Positions 1 through 6,369 of a stretch of 9,343 nucleotides of DNA are shown here, piece by piece. Numbering within the stretch: the stretch's first letter is position 1; every line of letters begins with the position of its first letter. Origin of the DNA: UBA1046 sp050945515 (lineage in GTDB: Bacteria > Bacillota > Clostridia > Saccharofermentanales > DTU023); assembly GCA_050945515.1 (NCBI GenBank), contig JBMNTB010000041.1, positions 1 to 9,343 on the forward strand. The letters run 5' to 3'. A program made the translations under genes and the position numbers. The notes beneath the pieces are model-generated. The model was not told where the DNA came from and made no database searches. It saw only the letters and a program-made list of their open reading frames with translations.

Positions 1-60
1 GTGGTAGCTTGCCTAGTGTACCACGGAGGTTTTGCTTCTTGAAGCTAAAGCTTATCCCCT

Positions 61-85
61 CCACCCGCACAGCGGGTGGTTTATT
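61..85 (+). terminator. Hairpin with short T-rich tail, possible rightward terminator
   Basis: CCACCCGC (61-68), a 3-nt ACA loop and GCGGGTGG (72-79) form a perfect 8-bp G+C-rich stem followed by TTTATT. It could end transcription of a gene to the left of the window. It could also be the terminal hairpin of a mobile element. The T-tract is short, so the terminator call is moderate. Confidence 0.45.
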
Positions 86-111
86 GTTGCGCACGAGCAA
101 CGTGCGCAACA
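85..111. repeat. Perfect 11-bp inverted repeat
   Basis: TGTTGCGCACG (85-95) and CGTGCGCAACA (101-111) are exact reverse complements around the 5-nt loop AGCAA. There is no poly-T tract on either side, so it is not a typical intrinsic terminator by itself. It lies between two other hairpins and its function is unknown. Confidence 0.6.
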
Positions 112-124
112 GGCTTAAGCCTTC

Positions 125-162
125 AATAAAAAACTGAGGTTGAATTTAGTGTCAACCTCAGT
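125..162 (-). terminator. Rho-independent terminator downstream of lysS
   Basis: ACTGAGGTTGA (133-143) and TCAACCTCAGT (152-162) make a perfect 11-bp stem with an 8-nt loop. Read leftward, the stem is followed by TTTTTTATT (from 133 down to 125), the classic intrinsic terminator layout. It lies 27 nt after the lysS stop codon and should end the leftward transcript. The plus-strand side lacks a comparable T run. Confidence 0.88.
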
Positions 163-189
163 CTGTATCAGTATGTTTTCTATTTAACC

Positions 190-2166
190 TTAATATAACT
201 TTGCTCCTGCAGGTATGTTGTCATCCAGAATTAGAAGATCCAGCCCTTCCTTGCCATCGTGTTCATACACTGCCGAGATAACCATGCCTTGAGACGGTAT
301 ACCCATCATCTTTCTGACCGGCAAATTTGTTATAGCCACCAGGGTTTTTCCGATTAGGTCTTCAGCCCTGTAGTATTCCTTGATTCCGCTTAAGATTATC
401 CGCTCCGTCCCCGAACCATCGTTCAAAATAAATTTCAGAAGCTTGTCGCTCTTCGGAACATCTTCGCAGTTTAATACCTTCACAACTCTAAAGTCTGATT
501 GCGAAAAAGTTTCAAAATCAACCATATCTGCAAATAAAGGTTCTACTTTTATCTTAGACAGATCTAATTTTTGAGAATCGGTTGAAAATCGGTTGTAAGT
601 TTTGTCATCTTCCTCGCTAGAACTAGAAACTTGATTGTCAGCCGTCTGACCGCCTAGTGGCTTCATGGTGGGAAACAGCAGTACATCTCTGATCGAGGGA
701 TTGTCGGTCAAGAGCATGACCAGACGGTCGATCCCGATACCCAGACCGCCGGTAGGTGGCATGCCGTGAGATAAGGCCTCGACAAAATCATCATCCTGCA
801 GATGGGCTTCATCATCACCGGCTTGGCGTTTGGCCATCTGAGCCCGGAAACGCTCTTCCTGGTCCAGAGGATCGTTCAATTCGGAATAGGCATTGCCAAA
901 TTCACTGCCGTAGATGAACAATTCAAAGCGCTCAGTCAGATGCGGTTGACCCGGCTTTTTCTTGGTCAGAGGTGAGATCTCAATCGGATAGTCCAAGACA
1001 AAGGTTGGCTGAATCAGCTTGGGCTCGGCAAAAGTTTCAAAGCAGAGCTCTAATATATCGCCCACACTCATATGCTCCTCTATGCCCTCGACCCCTTTTT
1101 CTCTAGCAAGCTGTTTTGCTTGCTGAGCGTCTTCGATTACAGAAAAATCCAGCCCGGAATGTTCGCGCACGGCATCACTCATGGTGATTCTGGCGAAGGG
1201 TGGGGTCAGATCAATCTCGACACCCTGGAAGTTTATGATTGTGCTGCCTTTGTTGACTGCTTTGCAGGCACGGACGACAAGGGCCTCAGCCAGTTCCATC
1301 ATGCCATGATAGTCTGTATAGGCCTGATAGACCTCCATCATGGTAAATTCGGGATTGTGCTTTACACTCATGCCCTCATTGCGGAAATTGCGCCCGATCT
1401 CGAAAACACGTTCCAGACCGCCGACAATCAGTCGCTTGAGATATAATTCGGGCGATACGCGCATATATAGATCCAAGTCGAGTGTATTGTGATGAGTGAT
1501 GAATGGTCTGGCCGCGGCGCCGCCGGGAATTAGGTTCAGCAAGGGGGTCTCGACTTCCAGGAAATTCCTGTCCTCCAGCTCATTGCGGATCGCGCGGATA
1601 ATCAAGCTGCGCTTCTCAAAGGTTTCTTTCACTTCCGGATTGACAATCAGATCGAGATAACGTTTGCGATAGCGGGTGTCGGTATCCCTAAGCCCATGGA
1701 ATTTTTCCGGTAAAGGGCGCAGGGATTTCGCCAGCAGTGTGAATTTCGAATTGCGGATTGATACCTCACCGCGCTTGGTGCGAAAGACCTCTCCTTCAAC
1801 ACCGACAATATCGCCAATGTCGAACTCCTGCCATTTGGCATAACTTTCTGCGCCGATGTCATTGACTCGAGTGAAGATCTGAATTTTGCCCGAGCGGTCC
1901 TGCAGATCACAGAAACTGACTTTGCCCATACCTCTCTTGCTCATAATTCTGCCGGCAACTCTTACGATCTTACCGGCCGTCCGGTCAAAATCCGCAACAA
2001 TCTCTGCCGCATGCTCTGTTATTTCGTAGGTGGTTTCCAGAAATGGATCCGCACCTGCATCCTGCAGGGTTTTCAATTTGTCAAGACGGATTTGGATCTG
2101 GTCACTGACCCTTTCATCTGTATCGTTCGGATTCGGATTAAGATTAATTTCTTGTTCTTTTGTCAT
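190..2166 (-). CDS. lysS: Lysyl-tRNA synthetase (class II) with C-terminal tRNA-binding domain
   Basis: This cytoplasmic class II aminoacyl-tRNA synthetase charges tRNA-Lys with lysine using ATP. The 658-residue product has an N-terminal OB-fold anticodon-binding domain (about 65-150). Its catalytic core has motif 1 around 190-210, motif 2 at 253-275 (GRNFRNEG at 258-265) and motif 3 at 473-485 (GGLGIGIDRL). Typical bacterial LysS ends just after motif 3 at about 490-510 residues. Here a Ser/Glu-rich linker (about 504-545) leads into an extra domain (about 550-658) of the EMAPII/Arc1p/MetG-C type, with landmarks DFRVVKV, KSDKL, NLPVRKMMG and SQGM. That domain binds tRNA non-specifically in its relatives. 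The start at 2166 follows a weak purine-rich site (AGAGAAGAG). The gene lies 87 nt after greA and is probably co-transcribed with it; the terminator at 125-162 follows. Confidence 0.97.
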   Translation of the reverse strand: MTKEQEINLNPNPNDTDERVSDQIQIRLDKLKTLQDAGADPFLETTYEITEHAAEIVADFDRTAGKIVRVAGRIMSKRGMGKVSFCDLQDRSGKIQIFTRVNDIGAESYAKWQEFDIGDIVGVEGEVFRTKRGEVSIRNSKFTLLAKSLRPLPEKFHGLRDTDTRYRKRYLDLIVNPEVKETFEKRSLIIRAIRNELEDRNFLEVETPLLNLIPGGAAARPFITHHNTLDLDLYMRVSPELYLKRLIVGGLERVFEIGRNFRNEGMSVKHNPEFTMMEVYQAYTDYHGMMELAEALVVRACKAVNKGSTIINFQGVEIDLTPPFARITMSDAVREHSGLDFSVIEDAQQAKQLAREKGVEGIEEHMSVGDILELCFETFAEPKLIQPTFVLDYPIEISPLTKKKPGQPHLTERFELFIYGSEFGNAYSELNDPLDQEERFRAQMAKRQAGDDEAHLQDDDFVEALSHGMPPTGGLGIGIDRLVMLLTDNPSIRDVLLFPTMKPLGGQTADNQVSSSSEEDDKTYNRFSTDSQKLDLSKIKVEPLFADMVDFETFSQSDFRVVKVLNCEDVPKSDKLLKFILNDGSGTERIILSGIKEYYRAEDLIGKTLVAITNLPVRKMMGIPSQGMVISAVYEHDGKEGLDLLILDDNIPAGAKLY

Positions 2167-2253
2167 ACTCTTCTCTTTTCATTTATAAAGCGACCTATCC
2201 CGTCGGATGGCCGCTTGGTTTAAACCGTAATTGTCACCCGACTAAATCGAAAT

Positions 2254-2736
2254 TCAGGATGGTTTGCTGATTTTCATGATTTTATACTCTAACATACCGG
2301 CCGGGGTTTTGACTGTCACTGTATTGCCTTTTTTCTTGCCTAAAATGGCACTGCCAACAGGTGACTCGCTGGAAATGCGATTGCTGAAAATATCTTCTTC
2401 TTGGAAGCTGACAACTACATATTCCATATCTTCTCCGGTTTCCAAATCGCGGATAGTGACCTGGCCGCCCAGGGTCACTACATCCTGACTGATTTCCTCA
2501 TCGCCGATTACCTTAGCATGTTTGAGGATATTTTCAATCTCCAGAATACGCATTTCATTTTCTGCCTGCGCTGTCTTGGCTTCATCATATTCTGAATTCT
2601 CAGTCAGATCGCCCAGTGCGCGGGCATCTTTCAGGCGTTCCGCAATCTCAGCGGCAATAACCGTCTTTCGCTCTTCCAGCTCCTGCTGAAATTCTTTAAT
2701 TCCCTGGTAAGTCAAGCCATAAGTTTTATCTGACAT
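2254..2736 (-). CDS. greA: Transcription elongation factor GreA
   Basis: GreA enters the RNA polymerase secondary channel and stimulates cleavage of backtracked transcripts. The 160-residue product is close to the usual 158. Residues 1-75 form the N-terminal coiled coil, with the acidic tip LGDLTENSEY whose D43 and E46 correspond to the metal-coordinating pair. The C-terminal FKBP-like domain follows, with the characteristic SPVGSAILGKKKG (125-137). An in-frame ATG lies upstream at 2763, but AGGAGGG (2743-2749) sits six bases before the ATG at 2736, so the shorter form is chosen. It lies between guaB and lysS on the same strand, and an extended -10 promoter at 2812-2820 suggests a greA-lysS transcript that can start independently of guaB. 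Confidence 0.97.
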   Translation of the reverse strand: MSDKTYGLTYQGIKEFQQELEERKTVIAAEIAERLKDARALGDLTENSEYDEAKTAQAENEMRILEIENILKHAKVIGDEEISQDVVTLGGQVTIRDLETGEDMEYVVVSFQEEDIFSNRISSESPVGSAILGKKKGNTVTVKTPAGMLEYKIMKISKPS

Positions 2737-2742
2737 CTGCTT

Positions 2743-2749
2743 CCCTCCT
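2743..2749 (-). promoter_or_regulatory. Ribosome binding site deciding the greA start
   Basis: Read leftward this is AGGAGGG, six bases before the ATG at 2736-2734. It lies downstream of the other in-frame ATG at 2763, so it can only serve the shorter reading frame. Confidence 0.85.
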
Positions 2750-2811
2750 AGTGGATTGATCATTTCGCAAGTGCACCTGTCGGAACTACAATCTTACGAA
2801 TACACGGGACG

Positions 2812-2820
2812 ATTATAGCA
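2812..2820 (-). promoter_or_regulatory. Extended -10 promoter for greA-lysS
   Basis: On the minus strand the sequence is TGCTATAAT, a perfect extended -10 (TGn plus TATAAT). No good -35 hexamer is present 16-18 bp upstream, which is acceptable for an extended -10 promoter. Transcription would begin near 2805, about 70 bases before the greA start codon, giving greA and lysS their own start within the guaB-greA gap. Confidence 0.65.
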
Positions 2821-2891
2821 TAGATCGGTTGAGCGTAGCTCTCCAGTTACTATTAACCCATATAAATCTAAAAAACAAGCAAGCACATAGT

Positions 2892-4397
2892 CTAATTACT
2901 ACTGTCACTCTCTTTGCGAATAACATTATGGGCTCCGCCCTCGACAATGCTGGTCGGAGATACTTTGACCAGCCTGGCTTTTTCCTGCAGCTCAGGAATG
3001 GTGATTGCGCCGCAAGCACACATAGTTGACTTGATTTTCGCCATCGTCACTTTCAGATTATCTTTTAGTTTGCCGGCATATGGCACATAGGAATCGACGC
3101 CCTCTTCAAAGTTCATATGCCCGCCCGAACCGCCGTCATCATAGCGCTGCCAGTTGCGGGCACGATTGGAACCTTCGCCCCAGTATTCCTTAACATAATT
3201 GCCTTTGACCATCAGTCTGCGGGTCGGGCTCTCATCAAAGCGAGCAAAATAACGACCAAGCATCAGGAAGTCCGAACCCATGGCCAAGGCCAACACCATA
3301 TGATAATCGTAGACGATGCCGCCGTCAGAACAGATCGGCACATAAATCCCGGTCTCTGCAAAATACTCATCCCGGGCTTTGGCAACTTCGATAACAGCAG
3401 AAGCCTGGCCACGACCGATGCCCTTTTGCTCTCTGGTAATGCAGATAGAACCGCCGCCGATACCTACTTTGATAAAGGCTGCGCCTGCTTCGGCCAGGAA
3501 GCGGAAACCCTCGGCATCTACCACATTGCCGGCGCCGACCGGAACTTCATCACCGTATTTTTCTCTGGTCCAGGCCAGCGCCTTGCGCTGCCACTCCGTA
3601 AAGCCGTCCGATGAGTCAAGACATAGTACATCCGCCCCGGCTTCCAACAAAGCCGGAACTCTTTCCTCATAATCTCTGGTATTGATGCCCGCTCCACATA
3701 GTAAACTCTTCTTTTTATCCAGCAGCTCATATGGATTTGCTTTGTGTTGGTCATAGTCTTTGCGGAAAACCAGAGAAACCAGATTGCCCTCTTTATCTAT
3801 GATAGGTAACTGGTTCAGCTTATTGTCCCAGATAATATCATTGGCTTCGGACAGAGTAATGCCTTCCAGCCCTGTGATCAAATCAGGCATCGTTGTCATA
3901 AAGTCCCGTACCGGTGTATCGGGATCGAGCCTGCTCACTCGATAATCGCGAGAAGTTACGATACCTAACAGCTTACCTTGGGGCGATCCGTCATGGGTCA
4001 CAGGTACCGTTGAATGACCCGTCCGCTCTTTAATGTCCAGGATATCTCGTAGAGTCTGATCCGGCCGGATATTGCTGTCGCTAGAAACAAAACCGGCTTT
4101 ATACTTCTTGACCCGCCGCACCATAGCGGCCTGATCAACAATTGACTGCGAGCCAAAGATAAAAGACAACCCCCCCTCGCGTGCCAGAGCAATTGCCATG
4201 CCGTCATCGGAAACAGACTGCATAATCGCGGAGACCAAGGGCAGATTCAAGTGATAGCGTGGCTGTTCACCTTTGCGGAAGCGCACTAACGGTGTAGACA
4301 GGTCGACACTGTCCGGTGTGCATTCTTCAGTTGTCAGATTGGGAAGCAGCAGATACTCACTAAAAGTACGCGACAGTTCCGGGATGATCGTAGCCAT
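2892..4397 (-). CDS. guaB: Inosine-5'-monophosphate dehydrogenase, Tritrichomonas-like type
   Basis: IMP dehydrogenase oxidises IMP to XMP with NAD+, the committed step of guanine nucleotide synthesis, in the cytoplasm. The 501-residue product is a TIM barrel interrupted by two CBS domains (about 104-153 and 163-215). The active-site loop is GGGSICITREQKGIGRG, with nucleophile C319, instead of the usual bacterial GPGSICTTR form. D261, D358, R382 and the flap dyad R418-Y419 (in NWQRY) are present. These fall at the same numbers as in the Tritrichomonas foetus enzyme, and from memory long stretches match that protein closely. The start at 4397 has AAGGAG (4404-4409) six bases upstream. It lies 101 nt after pyrG on the same strand with no clear terminator between, so co-transcription is plausible. 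No frame damage is seen. Confidence 0.96.
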   Translation of the reverse strand: MATIIPELSRTFSEYLLLPNLTTEECTPDSVDLSTPLVRFRKGEQPRYHLNLPLVSAIMQSVSDDGMAIALAREGGLSFIFGSQSIVDQAAMVRRVKKYKAGFVSSDSNIRPDQTLRDILDIKERTGHSTVPVTHDGSPQGKLLGIVTSRDYRVSRLDPDTPVRDFMTTMPDLITGLEGITLSEANDIIWDNKLNQLPIIDKEGNLVSLVFRKDYDQHKANPYELLDKKKSLLCGAGINTRDYEERVPALLEAGADVLCLDSSDGFTEWQRKALAWTREKYGDEVPVGAGNVVDAEGFRFLAEAGAAFIKVGIGGGSICITREQKGIGRGQASAVIEVAKARDEYFAETGIYVPICSDGGIVYDYHMVLALAMGSDFLMLGRYFARFDESPTRRLMVKGNYVKEYWGEGSNRARNWQRYDDGGSGGHMNFEEGVDSYVPYAGKLKDNLKVTMAKIKSTMCACGAITIPELQEKARLVKVSPTSIVEGGAHNVIRKESDSSN

Positions 4398-4403
4398 ATT
4401 TTT

Positions 4404-4409
4404 CTCCTT
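4404..4409 (-). promoter_or_regulatory. Ribosome binding site of guaB
   Basis: AAGGAG on the minus strand lies six bases before the guaB ATG. It supports the start at 4397. Confidence 0.8.
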
Positions 4410-4498
4410 AATATACTTTTCTCCAAATAATATCTTTCACATAATACTGAGCACCACAGAGCCAAGTTACAAGCAGCGAGCTGTCGGCCGGCTCTAGC

Positions 4499-6157
4499 TC
4501 ACTTCACTTTGGCATCCTCCCTGATCTTGCGGTGCATTAAGGCTTTCCGGATCAACTCATCGAAAAGAGGATGCGGACGGTACGGCCTGGACTTAAATTC
4601 GGGATGGGAGATAATTCCCACAAAAAAGGGATGCTCCGGATATTCAAAAGCTTCAACCAGCAGACCATCAGGTGAAGTGCCGCTGAATTTAAGACCGGCA
4701 GCAGATAGTGTAGCCTGAAAGGCTGGATTCAGCTCACGTCTGTGATGATGTCTCTCCGTTGTTTCCTGAGTCTTATAAATAGTCGCCAGAGCGCTCCCCT
4801 CCTCCAGCTTCATCGGATATGACCCTATGCGCATTGGCTGATCGGCATAGGGAATATCGGCCAGATTATTCGCCATCTCATCAGTTAACCCGGCATAATA
4901 AAAAATATCGCTGCAAGGCATCTCGCACTCGTCCGTATGAGCGTCGCGAATACCTGCTACATTGCGGGCGATCTCCACAACGGCCATCTGCATACCCAGA
5001 CCCAAACCCAGATAGGGTATCTTCCTGGTACGTGCTGCTTTCGCAGCTGCAATCATACCCTCCATACCTCTGGGACCGAAACCGCCGGGAACCAAGATCG
5101 CATCAGATTCCCTAAATCTTTCTTCCACTTCAGCCGTAGTCAGACCTTCCAGCTCTTCGGCCGCAACCCAGTCGATATTCGGAATTGCGCCATGTGTAAT
5201 ACTGGCATGATCCAGGGCTTCCGTCACTGAATAATAGGCATCAAATAATTCCGTATATTTCCCTACCAACGAAATATTTAGAGGCTTTCTAGCCGCTCTG
5301 ATCCGTGCTACCAGATCTTTCCAACCAGATAGATCAGGTTCGACATATTGTGCAATACCGAGATGATTGCATACCACCTTGGCCAGCCCCTCTTGCTCCA
5401 GTAGTAACGGTAATTCATAGACAGAGTCACAGTCCAGATTTTGAATCACCGCCTCTTCTTTGACATTGCAGTAGAGGGCCAATTTCTGTTTTAGCCCCTG
5501 ATCAAAGGGCACTTCTGTTCGACAGACCAAAATATCCGGCTGAACTCCGAAAGACAGCAATTTCTGTACGCTGTGCTGGGTAGGCTTGGTTTTTAGTTCA
5601 TGGGTTTTAGTTAAGTATGGTAATAAAGTGACATGAATAAACAGGACATTTTCTCTCCCCACTTGATAGCTGACCTGTCTTATCGCCTCAATAAAAGGCT
5701 GACCCTCCATGTCTCCGACCGTGCCGCCAATCTCGGCAATAACCACATCCGGATTGCCCTCGCGTGAAACTTGGAAAACATGCTCTTTAATCTCGTTGAT
5801 GACATGGGGAACAACCTGTACGGTGCCACCGTGGTAACCGCCGGCCCTTTCTCTGGTAAGAATGTCAAGATAGACTTTGCCGGAAGTGATATCGCTTTCG
5901 CGGGAGAGATTGACATCGGTAAAGCGCTCATAATGACCGATATCGAGATCAGTTTCAGCGCCATCCTCTGTGATAAAAATCTCCCCATGTTGTGTGGGAT
6001 TCATTAAGGCGGGGTTGACATTAATATAGGGATCGAATTTCTGAATTCTGACGGTAAGTCCACGGGCGATCAACAGTCTGCCTAGTGCTGCCGCTGTAAT
6101 GCCTTTGCCTAGGCCCGATACCACACCGCCGGTAACGAAAATATATTTTGTTGACAT
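4499..6157 (-). CDS. pyrG: CTP synthase lacking the glutaminase nucleophile cysteine
   Basis: CTP synthase aminates UTP to CTP using ATP and ammonia, which is normally released from glutamine by its own C-terminal domain. The synthetase domain (about 1-270 of 552) looks intact: P-loop GGVVSGLGKG (10-19), K40, D72, EIGGTVGD (142-149) and KTKPTQHS (189-196). The class I glutaminase domain (about 290-545) keeps GGFGPRG (358-364), E410, H518 and E520. However, the nucleophile elbow reads PYLGLGLGMQ where PFLGICLGMQ is expected, so position 386 is Gly (codon GGT). Other conserved glutaminase sites are also altered: RHRHRYE becomes RHHHRRE (469-475), and QFHPEF becomes ISHPEF. The enzyme is therefore predicted to depend on free ammonia. 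The start at 6157 follows GAGGTG (6162-6167); the upstream in-frame ATG at 6169 overlaps that site. It is the first gene of the leftward block and is divergent from the gene at 6370. Confidence 0.95.
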   Translation of the reverse strand: MSTKYIFVTGGVVSGLGKGITAAALGRLLIARGLTVRIQKFDPYINVNPALMNPTQHGEIFITEDGAETDLDIGHYERFTDVNLSRESDITSGKVYLDILTRERAGGYHGGTVQVVPHVINEIKEHVFQVSREGNPDVVIAEIGGTVGDMEGQPFIEAIRQVSYQVGRENVLFIHVTLLPYLTKTHELKTKPTQHSVQKLLSFGVQPDILVCRTEVPFDQGLKQKLALYCNVKEEAVIQNLDCDSVYELPLLLEQEGLAKVVCNHLGIAQYVEPDLSGWKDLVARIRAARKPLNISLVGKYTELFDAYYSVTEALDHASITHGAIPNIDWVAAEELEGLTTAEVEERFRESDAILVPGGFGPRGMEGMIAAAKAARTRKIPYLGLGLGMQMAVVEIARNVAGIRDAHTDECEMPCSDIFYYAGLTDEMANNLADIPYADQPMRIGSYPMKLEEGSALATIYKTQETTERHHHRRELNPAFQATLSAAGLKFSGTSPDGLLVEAFEYPEHPFFVGIISHPEFKSRPYRPHPLFDELIRKALMHRKIREDAKVK

Positions 6158-6272
6158 CAAACACCTCATTCTTATAACGACATTATCAAAAAACAGATTA
6201 CCACAGAATGCCCTAAAAACTCTTATCTCTTTCCTTCTGCAGTCAATTACTTACTATGATTCCGGCTCTGAT

Positions 6273-6301
6273 TATTGATTTTAGCCTGATAATGCTATAA
6301 T
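6273..6301 (+). promoter_or_regulatory. Extended -10 promoter for the rightward gene pair
   Basis: TGCTATAAT at 6293-6301 is a perfect extended -10. Candidate -35 hexamers are TATTGA (6273-6278, 17-bp spacer) or TTGATT (6275-6280, 15-bp spacer). The start of transcription would be near 6308, about 60 bases before the ATG at 6370. Confidence 0.65.
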
Positions 6302-6351
6302 TACCACATTATAAATTTTTTAGCGCTAGTGAGTTATTACTATATGTATGC

Positions 6352-6356
6352 GGAGG
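6352..6356 (+). promoter_or_regulatory. Ribosome binding site with long spacing
   Basis: GGAGG lies 13 bases before the ATG at 6370, longer than the usual 5-9. It also falls inside a nine-codon frame (6344-6373) that ends in an ATGA overlap with this ATG, so some coupling of translation is possible. Confidence 0.5.
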
Positions 6357-6369
6357 TTATAAAACAGGT

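Larger units (their letters stand above)
1..125. other. Structured non-coding region, possible 3' end of an IS200/IS605-type element
   Basis: No convincing reading frame is seen here. The stretch contains a series of dyads: GTGGTA/TACCAC (1-6 with 19-24), GCTTC/GAAGC (34-38 with 41-45), a perfect 8-bp hairpin at 61-79, a perfect 11-bp hairpin at 85-111, and the 12-bp palindrome AGGCTTAAGCCT (111-122). The 'gaagc' motif followed by a C-rich/G-rich hairpin is reminiscent of right ends of IS200/IS605-family elements, where the end of tnpB overlaps a structured guide RNA. No transposase or tnpB sequence is in the window, so this is only a suggestion. The region could equally be the 3' untranslated region of an unseen rightward gene. 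Confidence 0.3.
6158..6369. promoter_or_regulatory. Divergent intergenic region between pyrG and the rightward pair
   Basis: This 212-nt A+T-rich stretch must hold the start signals for both pyrG (leftward) and the gene at 6370 (rightward). A clear rightward promoter is seen at 6273-6301. For the leftward direction TTGACT (reverse complement of 6241-6246) is present, but no good -10 follows at proper spacing. No strong terminator hairpin, riboswitch or operator repeat is evident. Confidence 0.5.

Noticed and set aside
1072..1446. A 124-codon plus-strand frame inside lysS
   Set aside because: It lies opposite the conserved LysRS catalytic core and is a shadow frame.
2217..2226. Palindrome GGTTTAAACC between greA and lysS
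   Set aside because: Ten bases only, with no flanking stem, T-run or repeated copy to suggest an operator or terminator.
2254..2763. Longer GreA starting at the ATG at 2763
   Set aside because: The Shine-Dalgarno AGGAGGG lies inside this extension and serves the ATG at 2736, which also gives the normal family length.
3117..3614. A 165-codon plus-strand frame inside guaB
   Set aside because: It is antisense to highly conserved IMPDH coding sequence and has no ribosome binding site or recognisable protein character.
4499..6169. PyrG starting four codons earlier at 6169
   Set aside because: That ATG overlaps the GAGGTG ribosome binding site, and the conserved N-terminus begins at MSTKYIFVTGG.
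6155..6246. Possible pyrG attenuation by reiterative transcription, as in Bacillus: TTGACT upstream and a GGGC run (reverse complement of 6210-6213) in the leader
   Set aside because: No acceptable -10 lies at 16-18 bp from TTGACT, and no terminator hairpin plus T run follows GGGC before the start codon.
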